Below, piece after piece: positions 21,635 to 33,165 of a DNA stretch of 45,689 nt. Position numbers and translations under genes: made by a program. The notes under the pieces were generated by a model, which saw only the letters and a program-made list of their open reading frames with translations, was not told the origin of the DNA and made no database searches. How positions within the stretch are numbered: the stretch's first letter is position 1; each line of letters begins with the position of its first letter. Origin of the DNA: Chara braunii (Eukaryota; Streptophyta; Charophyceae; Charales; Characeae); contig BFEA01001134.1 in NCBI GenBank assembly GCA_003427395.1, forward strand, positions 57,748 to 103,436, written 5' to 3'.

Positions 21635-22739
21635 ATTAGGATGAGTAATAACCAAACCGAACAAGTTTACACCCCTGACTGGTTTGATGGAGAGGAGGGA
21701 GGTAGCAATCACACCACATCAGAGATAGGCAGGAGAGACAAAATATTACATCATACAGAACCTGAAGTTGAAATGGGGACCAGGAAAGGAAAAAGGATAC
21801 CGTGATGACAAGTTGAATTTTGGAGGATGCAAAGAAATAAATCAAGCCAGCACCAATTGGCCTGTGAACAACCCCACTTAGGAAGGGACATCACAAGACG
21901 ACTCCAAACAGCTTCTGAAGCCCAACCGACACCGAGATGATGAAAGAGAGGGAACCCCACTGCGGCCACGAAATGTTATTTTGGCGTTGGCAGCGGTTAC
22001 CCAAAAAGGAAACCCCGGGGTGATTTTCCTTTTTGGGAAAGGTTGGGGCTTGGAAGACCATTCAAGGTCCTTCGACACTGATCCTCATGGAAGCGCGGCT
22101 GGAGAGAGCGGGCGACCGTGTGGCCTTTCCTGTGCGGCAGGCACAGGGAGGTGGGTGACAGATCCTACCCAGTCCCGGTTTCCAGGCCCTCCCTGACCTC
22201 GGTTGTTATGCAGAAGTACAGTACTTGACAGAGAGCAGAAACGCTTCGCCGTCCCAAAACCACACACCTACTCTCGCCATACCTGTTGTCTTCCATTGAT
22301 TCCGAGCAGGTAATGACCCTATGGCCACGGCTAGTTTTGTACAACTACAATACCTAAAACACCCTACTTGCTGATGTGGGCAGGGGTTGTCTCCGTGCTG
22401 GAAGGCAGCATTGCTGCAAGCGCACGAAACACTTTTATCATTGCGCTTGCCCCTTCTGATAGCGGAGGAGAAAATCAGCGGGGGAATCATGGAGGAGAGG
22501 AAAACGGGGACAACCTGTTGTTTATGATTGTCATAGCGATCTTACAGTGGATGACCAGGTGAAATGCCTCCTTGCCTATCTTCGACGACTGCTTGCAGCG
22601 GTGCTTCATACTTCTCGCAGGATGTGTTTGCCATAGCATGGTTGTCATATGACTGGCGAGGACAACCATGGAGAGGGTCATGGATGACAGAAGGAGGATT
22701 TATGTTTTGGAGTGGAGCGGGGGGTTTGACATAAACTAC
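21635..22739. other. No gene recognised upstream of the Harbinger pseudogene
   Basis: It includes a Gly/Lys/Pro-type GGAAACCCCGGGG stretch and several short open frames on both strands. None shows a family motif. It could be the 5' part of the Harbinger element, but I cannot see its terminal inverted repeat. Confidence 0.4.
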
Positions 22740-23830
22740 AACGTGTGGGTCACCGTCACGACAAGGTCTTCGTGAGATTTCACAAGCTGCCACGTCCATT
22801 ATTCCATGACGTGCTTCAACGCATTGGTCCTCACATACAGTGCGTGACAACAAACTGGAGACAACTTTTCAAGTTGTTGGCGGAGCATAAATTTGTGTGT
22901 GCCCTCATCAAGTGGACGACTGACGATTAATACAGACAGTCAAGTCACAAGTTGGGGATGAGTCTTATGAGCGCGCTGCAAAACAACAAGGAGGTGGTCG
23001 AGGCGATCATTAGGGAATTCCCTCACATCATCACCTTTCCACATGAGCGACGTCTAGAGAACTACATTAATCACTTCGCACGCAAAGGATTCCTCGAATG
23101 TGTATGTGCTATTGATTGTCACTTATTTGTAAATCGGAAACCAGAGGAATGAGTGTGCAAAGTGCTACTACGATCGCACGATGCAATTCTCAATTGTTGT
23201 GCAAGTGGTGTGTGACCATAAGTGTCGGATTTCAGACATTTAGATCAGTTATCTGGAATTTGTCCATGACTCTCGCACGCTGTGACTGTCCCATCTTCGC
23301 CTTGAAGGTGAGAGCGATCTGGGTGTGTTTTCAATGAAACCTACTTGTTGTGGGATGCTACGCGTATTGCACCCTACTTATTAGGAGATGTGAGTTTTTT
23401 TTTGCTCGACTCGTTGATAACTCCCCACAACACGCGCTGGGATCAAACTTGTGTGGATGATATTCGATGATTGCCACTCAATGGCAAGGAATGTCGTTGA
23501 GCGGGCCTTCGACATTCAAAAGGGTACCTGGAGGAATTTCGGTCACCAATAAATCGGTAACCATAAGATTATTTACACCGAATTCATGCTCGCATGCATG
23601 CACAATCTGCTCAACAACTATACAATTGATGTGCAAGGCAAAATCACATTTGACGACGACAACTCGAACAGTGAGGAGGACAGTCGTCTTCACAGATGAC
23701 ATTCGCGCACAAATGCAATGCATGGGATGTGTCCGCTGACGACGACTTCTTAAACGACCTCCCGGGTTTGAAAAGAAGGCAAGAGATCAAGGCTAGATTC
23801 AAGTTGGTTGCGCACGTCGACCATCATGTC
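22740..23830 (+). pseudogene. PIF/Harbinger transposase (HARBI1-like DDE nuclease) pseudogene
   Basis: This is a cut-and-paste transposase remnant. The N-terminal helical part (FHKLPRPLFHDVLQRIGPHI) and EAIIREFPHIITFP are followed by the first catalytic Asp in CAIDCHLFV (23114-23116). After a frameshift near 23145 comes the conserved CYYDRTMQFSIVVQVVCDH, and then the second Asp in FVHDSRTL (23268-23270). Another shift gives LLGDVSFFLLDSLITP, then MARNVVERAFDIQKGTWRN with the catalytic Glu at 23499-23501. MLACMHNLLNNY and an acidic tail follow, before the gap at 23892. Stops occur at WTTDD*YRQ (TAA), SDI* (TAG) and RTL* (TGA). Family order and the D, D, E positions make the call firm. The gene is dead in this copy. 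A Myb-like partner, usual in this superfamily, is not identified. Confidence 0.85.
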
Positions 23831-23891
23831 CGTGTGCACAGTGCGCCTGATCCCGGACCTCGGTGGTGATGTGTTCAACACAGAGGGAGAT

Positions 23892-24776
23892 NNNNNNNNN
23901 NNNNNNNNNNNNNNNNNNNNNNNNNNNNNNNNNNNNNNNNNNNNNNNNNNNNNNNNNNNNNNNNNNNNNNNNNNNNNNNNNNNNNNNNNNNNNNNNNNNN
24001 NNNNNNNNNNNNNNNNNNNNNNNNNNNNNNNNNNNNNNNNNNNNNNNNNNNNNNNNNNNNNNNNNNNNNNNNNNNNNNNNNNNNNNNNNNNNNNNNNNNN
24101 NNNNNNNNNNNNNNNNNNNNNNNNNNNNNNNNNNNNNNNNNNNNNNNNNNNNNNNNNNNNNNNNNNNNNNNNNNNNNNNNNNNNNNNNNNNNNNNNNNNN
24201 NNNNNNNNNNNNNNNNNNNNNNNNNNNNNNNNNNNNNNNNNNNNNNNNNNNNNNNNNNNNNNNNNNNNNNNNNNNNNNNNNNNNNNNNNNNNNNNNNNNN
24301 NNNNNNNNNNNNNNNNNNNNNNNNNNNNNNNNNNNNNNNNNNNNNNNNNNNNNNNNNNNNNNNNNNNNNNNNNNNNNNNNNNNNNNNNNNNNNNNNNNNN
24401 NNNNNNNNNNNNNNNNNNNNNNNNNNNNNNNNNNNNNNNNNNNNNNNNNNNNNNNNNNNNNNNNNNNNNNNNNNNNNNNNNNNNNNNNNNNNNNNNNNNN
24501 NNNNNNNNNNNNNNNNNNNNNNNNNNNNNNNNNNNNNNNNNNNNNNNNNNNNNNNNNNNNNNNNNNNNNNNNNNNNNNNNNNNNNNNNNNNNNNNNNNNN
24601 NNNNNNNNNNNNNNNNNNNNNNNNNNNNNNNNNNNNNNNNNNNNNNNNNNNNNNNNNNNNNNNNNNNNNNNNNNNNNNNNNNNNNNNNNNNNNNNNNNNN
24701 NNNNNNNNNNNNNNNNNNNNNNNNNNNNNNNNNNNNNNNNNNNNNNNNNNNNNNNNNNNNNNNNNNNNNNNNNNNN
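23892..24776. other. Assembly gap (885 N)
   Basis: A continuous run of N, ending at a CT microsatellite that probably caused the break. Apparent open frames across it have no meaning. Confidence 1.
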
Positions 24777-24778
24777 TT

Positions 24779-24844
<66 letters not shown>
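24777..24844. repeat. (CT)n microsatellite at gap edge
   Basis: A pure CT tract of about 60 bases after tttctt, immediately at the right edge of the gap. Confidence 0.95.
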
Positions 24845-24848
<4 letters not shown>

Positions 24849-25348
24849 ACAATCATGATGCGTCCGAATGCTGTCGGCCGCCGCCCCGTGTATTTTTAAT
24901 TTTCTATTTTATGAACCGGGGAATTGAACTTCGCCGTTGGTCTCGTTCATTGAAGACTCGTGCATTCTGTTTAAGAATTGAACGAAAAACCCACGTTCAA
25001 TGAACGTGTGGTTTCAATGTGAGAACAATTGCACACACATATGGGGCCTCGTGTGAGCTCTTTCTCTCTCTCATCAAAATAATTATATATGGTGATCACA
25101 TAAAGCATATATATATATAAATATCTATGCATGATTGTCGATTGTGTTATTACATTCATAAAACCTTGATATATATATATATTTATCCATCTATCTATAT
25201 ATCTTTATCTCTCTCTCTCTCTCTCTACGTATTTTTTTTTAGGTTTCTCCTTCTATGTATCACTGACAAGTAAGTGTATAACCTCCTCGAATAAACCCGT
25301 GCACAAACACACTGATGATACATATTTTGCTAAAGAGATATCATATCA
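24845..25348. other. AT-rich, microsatellite-bearing stretch, no gene
   Basis: It contains an inverted pair (cgttcattgaagactcgtgc... / ...ttcaatgaacgtg), (TA)n tracts near 25108-25119 and 25169-25182, a ctatctatatatct stretch and a CT tract near 25209-25226. Confidence 0.6.
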
Positions 25349-25883
25349 TCACTTTGGAACAAAAAAGTTATCCTCTCGTCCCCAAGTCTGCACCGGACCG
25401 TGCAAGTAACCCCTTCCCTTCGACGGTGCGTCAAATCCGTTGTGATAGAAAGAGGAGTCGTCCATACGCTCGACGGACTCCTCCACTATGGCAGACACGA
25501 GGTATCTAATGAGGTCCCCAACAACATTACGATAGTTACCATCCCATTTGTTCGGTATGACGGGAGTGTGTTTGGTGGCGAAAAAAATTAGATGAGTCAG
25601 GCGAACCCTGACATCGACCCCTAACCCGAACATTATATTCATCGCATATATGCCATCTACGAGCAAGTCGTACTACTTCGTTGTATGGTCTGCTACCTCC
25701 TCGCAGAATGACATGTCACAGTTGTGTGCCCTGTCCCACAACCTGCGTAGGTGCGTCACGTCCACGAGGTGGCTAGACACTGTTTCAAATACGTCGCTTG
25801 TTATTTTTCCGTCTCCCTCAGCCGCACCTTTTTGTCGAATAACCAAATTTAGTAATCCGCATGTTCATGCCACGACTGGTTGA
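25349..25883 (-). pseudogene. Remnant of an unrecognised coding sequence
   Basis: One minus-strand frame stays open for about 175 codons except for two stops: a TAG (KxYDLL context, just upstream of 25666) and a TGA near 25870. The composition is protein-like, with an early HLRRLWDRAHNCDMSFC, a middle VRLTHLIFFATKHTPVIPNK, and an end GRGYLHGPVQTWGREDNFF. It lies 0.5 kb past the gap in convergent orientation to the Harbinger pseudogene, so it could be a second protein of that element. I do not recognise the family and this link is a guess. Confidence 0.45.
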
Positions 25884-26093
25884 GCTTTGCAACTGCCCCT
25901 TTTTAACATTTTAGGCTCCGGATCGCGTGGCTCAAAAGTCGTGCAACCCTATTTAAATAGGACAGGTTGAGATTTAGTACTTCAATGGTCGCTCGTCTCT
26001 TTGACCTTGCCGACCGTGATATTAGGTCGATCGCACCGCCGGTTCTTACCGTCTTTTCTCAGTTATCGCCAATGTTCCTCTTAAACTTACCCT
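25884..26093. other. Unassigned stretch before repeat copy B
   Basis: I see no gene or clear repeat here. Confidence 0.4.
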
Positions 26094-26212
26094 CTCAGTC
26101 ATAAGCTTGGTGTGAATGACTTTTGGCAGATGCAGGTTTCATCCAATCCCATAGATTAAGGAAAAGATCGGACAAACTCCGATATTTAAAATACCCAATA
26201 GATATCCTTCTC
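26094..26212 (+). repeat. Diverged direct repeat, copy B
   Basis: Partner of 20116-20235: ctctcagtcataag, cttggtgtg, acttttggcag, catccaatcc, tcggacaaactccgatatt, aaaat. It ends about 20 bp before the 53 bp array starts. Confidence 0.55.
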
Positions 26213-26232
26213 AGGCTTTCTGCCCCCACAAC

Positions 26233-29200
26233 GGAGGTGGAATGAGAAAAATGTGTGAGGTGGTTGACTAGGGTGAATAGGTGATGGTGGTGGAGGAAGA
26301 AGAAGGTGTAAGGTGGTTGGCTATGGTGGATGGCTGATGGAGGTGGAGGAAGAAGAAGGTGTGAGGTAGTTAGCTATGGTGGATGGGTGATGGTGGTNGA
26401 GGAAGAAGAAGGTGTAAGGTGGCTGGCTATGGTGGATGAGTGATGGAGGTGGAGAAAGAAGAAGGTGTGAGGTGGTTGGCTATGGTAGATGGATAATGGA
26501 GGTGAAGGAAGAAGAAGATGAGAGGTGATTGACTATAATGGATGGGTGATGGAGGTGGAGGAAGACGAATGTCTGAGCTGGTTGACTATAGTGGATGGAT
26601 GATGGAGGCGGAGGAAGAAGAGGGTGTGAGGAGGTTGGCTATGGTGGACGGGTGATGGAGGTGGAGGGAGAGGAAGGAGTGAGGTGGTTGGCTATGGTGG
26701 GTGGGTGATGGAGGTGGAGGAAAGAGAACGTGTGAGGTGGTTGGCTATGGTGGACGGGTGGTGGCCGTGGAGAAAGAAGAAGGTGTGAGGTGGTTGGCTA
26801 TAGTGGATAGGTGATGGAGGTGGAGGAAGAAGAAGGTGTACAGTAGTTGACTATGGTGGATGGGTGATGGAGGCGGAGGAAGAAGAAGGTATGAAGTGGG
26901 TTGCTATGGTGGATGAGTGATGGAGATGAAGGAAAAAGAATGTGTAAGGTGGTCAGCTATCTTGGATGGGTGACGGAGGTGGAGGAAGAAGAAGGTGTGA
27001 GGTGGTTGGCTACGGCGGATGGGGCATAGTGGTGGAGGAAGAAGAAGGTGTGAGTTGGTTGGTTATGGTGGATGGGTCATCGAGGTGGAGGAAGAAGACG
27101 ATATGCGGTGGTTGGCTATGCTAGATGGGTGATACAAGTGGTGGAAGAAGAAGGTATGGGGCTGTTGACCATGGTGGATGGGTGGTGGAGGTGGAGGAAG
27201 AAGAAGGTGTGAGGTGGTCGGCTATGGTGGATGGGTGATGGAGGTGGAGGAAGAAAAAGGTGTGAGGTAGTTGGCTATGGTGGAGGAGTGATGGAGGTGA
27301 AGGAAGAAGAAAGTGTGAGGTGGTTGGCTATGGAGGATGGGTGGCGAGGGTGGAGAATGGAAAAGGGCTGATGTGGCTGACTATGGTGGATGAGTAATGG
27401 AGATGGAGTGAAAAGAAGGTGCGAGGTGGTTGCCTATGAGGGTGTGCGGTGGTTGACAATGGTAGATGGGTGACGGAGGTGGAGGAAGAAAAAAATGTGT
27501 GAGACGGTTGAATATGGTGGATGAGTGATGGAGGTGGAGAAAGAAGAAGGTGAGAGGTGGTTAGATATGGTGAATGAGTGATGGAGGTGGAGGAAGAAGA
27601 AGGTGTGAGGTGGCTGGCTATGGTGGATGGGTGATGGAGGTGGAGAAAAAAGAAGGTGTGAGGTGGTTCGCTATTGTAGATGGATAATGGAGGTGAAGGA
27701 AGTAGAAGGTGAGAGGTGATTGGCTATAATGGATAGGTGATGAAGGTGGAGGTAGACAAATGTCTGAGCTGGTTGACTATGGTGGATAGATGATGGAGGC
27801 GGAGGAAGAAGAGGGTGTGAGGTGGTTGGCTATGGTAGACGAGTGATGGAGTTGGAGGAAGAGGAAGGTATAAGGTGGTTGGCTATGGTGGATGGGTGAT
27901 TGAGGTGGAGGAAAGAGAAGGTGTGAGGTGGTTGGCTATGGTGGACGGGTGGTGGCGGTGGAGGAAGAAGAAGGTGTGAGGTGGTTGGCTATGGTGGATG
28001 GGTGATGAAGGTGGAGGAAGAAGAAGGTGTGAGGTGGTTGACTATGGTGGATGGGTGATGGAGGTGGAGGAAGAAGAAGGTATGAGATGGGTTGCTATGG
28101 TGGATGAGTGATGGAGGTGGAGGAAGAAGAAGGTGTAAGGTGGTCAGCTATCTTGGGTGGGTGACGGAGGTGGACGAAGAAAAAGGTGTGAGTTAGTTGG
28201 CTACGGTGGATAGGTCATGGTGGTGGAGGAATAACAAGGTGTGAGTTGGTTGGTTATGGTGGATTGGTCATGGAGGTGGAGGAAGAAGACGATGTGCGGT
28301 GGTTGGCCATGGTGGATGGGTGATACAAGTGGTGGAAGAAGAAGGTATGAGGCTGTTGACTATGGTGGATGGGTGATGGAGGTGGAGGAAGAAGAAGGTG
28401 TGAGGTGGTCGGCTATGGTGGATGGATGATGGAGGTGGAGGAAGAAGAAGGTGTGAGGTAGTTGGCTATGGTGGATGGGTGATGGAGGTGAAGGAAGAAG
28501 AAAGTGTGAGGTGGTTGGCTATGGAGGATGGGTGACGAGGGTGGAGAAAGGAAAAGGGGTGATGTGGCTGATAATGGTGGATGAGTGATGGAGACGGAGG
28601 AAAAAGAAGGTGCGAGGTGGTTGCCTATGAGGGTGTGCGATGGTTGGCTAGATGGGTGACGGAGGTGGAGGAAGAAAAAAAGGTATGAGATGGTTGAATA
28701 TGGTAGATGAGTGATGGAGGTGGAAAAAGAAGAAGGTGAGAGGTGGTTAGATATGGTGAATGAGTGATGGAGGTGGAGGAAGAAGAAGGTGTTTGTCTAT
28801 GCTGGATGGGTGATGGAGGTGGAGAAAGAAGAAGGTGTGAGGTGGTTCGCTGTAGTAGATGGAAAATGGAGGTGAAGGAAGAAGAAGGTGATAGGTGATT
28901 GGCTATGATGGATGGGTGATGGAGGTGGAGGAAGACGAATGTGTGAGCTGGTTGACTATGGTGGATGGTTGATAGAGGCGGAGGAAGAAGATGGTGTGAG
29001 GTGGTTGGCTATGGTGGACGAGTGATGGAGGTGGAGGAAGAGGAAGGTGTGAGGTGGTTGGTTATGATGGATGGGTGATGGAGGTGGAGGAAAGAGAAGG
29101 TGTGAGGTAGTTGGCTATGGTGGACGGGTGGTGGCGGTGGAGGAAGAAGAAGGTGTGAGGTGGTTGGCTAAGGTGGATGGGTAATGGATGTGGCGGAAGA

Positions 29201-31343
29201 AGAAGGTGTGAGGTGGTTGACTATGATCGATGGGTGATGGAGGTGGAGGAAGAAGAAGGTATAAGGTGGGTGGCTATGGTGGATGGGTGATGGAGGTGGA
29301 GGAAGAAGAAGGTGTAAGGTGGTCAGCTATCTTGGGTGGGTGACGAAGGTGGAGGAAGAAGAAGGTGTGAGGTGGTTGGCTACGCTGGATGGGTCATGGT
29401 TGTGGAGAAAGAACAAGGTGTGAGTTGGTTGGTTATGGTGGATGGGTCATGGAGGTGGAGGAAGAAGACGATGTGCGGTGGTTGGCTATGGTGGATGGGT
29501 GATACAAGTGGTGGAAGAAGAAGGTATGGGGCTGTTGACTATGATGGATGGGTGATGGAGGTGGAGGAAGAAGAAGGTGTGAGGTGGTCGGCTATGGTGG
29601 ATGGGTGATCGAGGTGAAGGAAGAAAAAGGTGTGAGGTAGTTGGTTATGGTGGATGAGTGATTGAGGTGAAGGAAGAAGAAGGTGTGAGGTGGTTGGCTA
29701 TGGAGGATGGGTGACGAGGGTGGAGAAAGGAAAAGGGGTGATGTGGCTGGCTATGGTGGATGAGTGATGGAGATGGAGGAAAAAGAAGGTGCGAGGTGGT
29801 TGCCTATGAGGGTGTGCAGTGGTTGGCTATAGTAGATGGGTGACGGAGGTGGAGGGAAAAAAAAAGGTGTGAGAGGGTTGAATATGGTGGATGAGTGATG
29901 GAGGTGGAGAAAGAAGAAGGTGAGAGGTGGTTAGATATGGTGAATGAGTGATGGAGGTGGAGGAAGAAGAAGGTGTGAGGCGGCTGGCTATGGTGGATGG
30001 TTGATGGTAGGTGGAGAAAGAAGAAGGCGTGAGGTGGTTCGCTATAGTAGATGGATAATGGAGGTGAAGGAAGAAGAAGGTGAGAGGTGATTGGCTATAA
30101 TGGATGGGTGATGGAGATGGAGGAAGACGAATGTCTGAGCTGGTTGACTATGGTGGATGAATGATGGAGGCGGAGAAAAAAGAGGGTGTGAGGTGGTTGG
30201 CTATGGTGGATGGGTGATGGAGGTGGAGGAAAAAGAAGGTGTGAGGTGGTTGGCAATGGTGGATGGGTGGTGGCGGTGGAGGAAGAAGCAGGTGTGAGGT
30301 AGTTGGTTATGGTGGATGGGTGATGGAGGTGGAGGAAGAAGAAGGTGTGAGGCGGTTGACTATGGTGGATGGGTGATGGAGGTGGAGGAAGAAGAAGGTA
30401 TGAGGTGGGTTGCTATGGTGGATGGGTGATGGAGGTGGAGGAAGAAGAAGGTGTGAGGTGGTTGGCTTTGGTGGATGTGTGATGGAGGTGGAGGAAGATG
30501 AAGGTGTGAGGTGGTTGGCTACGGTAGATGGGTCATGGTGGTGGAGGAAGAACAAGGTGAGAGTTGGTTGGTCATGGTGGATGGGTCATGGAGGTGGAGG
30601 AAGAAGACGATGCGGGGTGGTTGGCTATAGTGGATGAGAGATACAAGTGGTGGAAGAAGAAGGTATGTGGCTGTTGACTGTGGTGGATGGGTGATGGAGG
30701 TAGAGAAAGAAGAAGGTGTGAGGTGGTCGATTAAAGTGGATGGGTGATGGAGGTGGAGGAAGAAGAAGGTGTGAGGTAGTTGGCTATGGTGGATGAGTGA
30801 TGGAGGTGAAGGAAGAAGAAGGTGTGAGGTGGTTGGCTATGGAGGATGAGTGACGAGGGTGGAGAAAGGAAATTGGGTGATGTGGCTGACTATGGTGGAT
30901 GGGTGATGCAGATGGAGGAAAAAAAAGGTGTGAGGTAGTTGTCTATGAGGGTGTGTGGTGGTTGATTATGGGAGATGAGTGAAGGAGGTAGAGAAAGAAA
31001 AAAAAGTGTGAGATGGTTGAATATGGTGGATGAGTGATGGAGGTGGAGAAAGAAGAAGGTGAGAGGTGGTTAGATATGGTGGATGAGTGATGGAGGTGAA
31101 GGAAGAATGTGTGAGGTGGTCAATTATGGCGGATGAGTGACGGAGGTGGAGGAAGAAAATTGTGTGAGGTGGTTAGCTATGGTGGATGGGTGATGGAGGT
31201 GGAGGAAAAAGAAGGTGTGAGGTGGTTGGCTTTGGTGGATGTGTGATGGAGGTGGAGGAAAAAAAAGGTGTGAGGTGGTTTGTTATGGTAGATGGGTGAT
31301 GGAGGTGAAGGAAGAAGAAGGTGTGTGGTGGTTCGTTATGGTG
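26233..31343. repeat. 53 bp minisatellite in ~1.19 kb higher-order repeats
   Basis: About 95 tandem copies of a purine-rich 53 bp monomer (ggtgtgaggtggttggctat, then ggtggatgggtgatgg, aggtggaggaagaagaa). Variant monomers recur in register: gacgaatg/gacaaatg at 26564, 27754, 28934 and 30126; gatacaagtggtgg at 27131, 28322, 29501 and 30640; a truncated monomer (cctatgagggtgtg) following gcgaggtgg at 27421, 28612 and 29791 and the equivalent at 30930. The higher-order period is therefore 1191, 1179 and 1139 bp. The last copy lacks one monomer. A single N lies at 26398. Since 53 is not a multiple of three, no frame is sustained and open frames inside are not genes. Confidence 0.95.
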
Positions 31344-32359
31344 TCTTCCTACTTCTAGTACCGGTCTCATCCTCCTTGTATCGTTTCAAAGTCGGAATTA
31401 TCAGAAAACCTAGATTTGGAAGAACTCAGAGGCTGCAAAATACTTGGATATGATGAAACTAAGATTTGAAAAAAACTCAAATTTTGCATAATTTCACTCA
31501 AAGTTTAAAGATTTGCATATTTTTCTATCATTGGAGGGGCGAAAAACTCGAATTTTCGTTTGCTATCCTAAATGACGTTAACAAGGTCTGTAACTTTGTA
31601 GACTCTCTGCACATACCCTACAAATGACCCTCCTAAGTTTGGGTCTTATTTCACCGTTTGCCCCTACTTGCCCGTTTCGGGTATCGCCTGTTGCTCTAAT
31701 CGAACAAGTCGAGGAAGTTCATTTTCCATTTTGCCGAAAAATGGACTCAGGTGGGCTTGAGACTCTGCAGACCATCTACTTGTGCATAGGTAGATGGCGT
31801 GCTAAGCTTCAACCTCCATTTCTTTCGTTCAGTGGAGGTTTTTTTTGGGCCCCCGATACTCGCACTGAATGGTTGACAATTTCGGACTGACCTTTGGCCG
31901 GAGCCAGACAATGGTTCCAGCAACAACAACAATCAAGTACTTAGTCCACTAACTGCTGCAGCAAGAACATCATCATCGTCATCATCATGAGCTGCAACAG
32001 CCCTTCTCCCCCCCTCCTCTTTCTTTCGGTGGTTCCATCGACACTTGACTATTATTCGTTTATTATACAAAACGATAATGATCATGCAGTTCATTCGGAT
32101 GACAAGGCCTTATCCCAGTTTTGAGGAACACTGTTTGGGTTGGTCAAGTTGGAGTATAGTTAGATGAGATCAAAATAGAACACAAGGGGGGTGAAAATAT
32201 ACAACTTAGACCCGTAGAAGATATAGGTTTCGACATCCTATCTTAGAGAAAGAGTTGTGATGTTTAAATAAAGCACTTGAGGGGCGGGTTATCATATGAC
32301 GAGAATACACAACCATATCATATGACATGGCTAGATGAGGTATACAAGTGTGAAATGTG
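31344..32359. other. Spacer between the two satellite arrays, no gene
   Basis: The end of the 53 bp array is abrupt (ggtgtcttcctac). A short (atc)n stretch lies near 31967-31988. An 88-codon open frame at 31624-31890 has no family resemblance. Toward 32200 the DNA begins to resemble the next array. Confidence 0.5.
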
Positions 32360-33165
32360 TAAATATCGAGTGAAAATTTACCGGGAAACATGAAAGAAGC
32401 TTGACAAGGCATACACACACGACTAGTGGAAACACTCAAGAGTAAAACGAAATTTTACCAATCGGAAGATTCATGAAAAACATGAGAGAAACTTGAGAAG
32501 GCGTATGCACAGGATTAGTGGAAGCATCCAAGAATCAAGTGGACTACCATTAAGTGAAAGATCGATGGTAAACATGAGACAAACATGACAAGGTACATGC
32601 ACATAACTAGTGGAACGCCCAAGAGTGAAGTTAGCGTACCCAAATGGAAGATTGAACGAAAATACGAGAGAAACTTTGCAAGATACATGCATATGATTAG
32701 TGGAAGCATCCAAGAGTGAAGGGAAACACTGCCGAGGCAGATTGATGGGAAACACGGGAGAAACTTGACAGGCACATACACATGACTAGCGGAAGTATCC
32801 AAGAGTGAAGTACAACACACCCAAGTGGAAGATTGAACAAAAATACGAGAGAAACTTAACAAGGCACATGCAGAAAACTAGTGGAAGCACCCAAGAGTGA
32901 AGCGGAAGACCATTAAGTGGAAGCTTGATGGGAAACACGAGAGAACTTGACAAGGTACATCACATGACTAGCGAAAACACCCAAGAGTGAAGCGGAACAT
33001 CACTAAGTGAAAAATTCATGAGAAACACGAAAGAAACTTGCTAAGTTACATGCACATGACTAGCAGAAGCACCCAAGAGTGAATTGCATCATTCCCAAGT
33101 GGAAGATTAAATGAAAACACGAGAGAGATATTTGACAAGGCACATCCACATAACTAGTGGAAGCA
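32360..33165. repeat. ~90 bp tandem array
   Basis: The phrase cccaagagtgaag recurs at about 32528 (diverged), 32618, 32710, 32799, 32890, 32980 and 33069, giving a period near 90 bp. Each unit also contains gaaacacgagagaaacttga and a cacatgcacatgactagtgg-like block. Units alternate between a 'gattgatggg' type and a 'gattgaacgaa' type, so a ~180 bp dimer is likely. Confidence 0.8.

Noticed and set aside
23750-24899. Open frames of over 330 codons
   Set aside because: Nearly all residues are unknown because they span the N gap.
28241-30637. Open frames rich in Trp, Gly and Val within the minisatellite
   Set aside because: The 53 bp period shifts frame each unit; these are chance open stretches.
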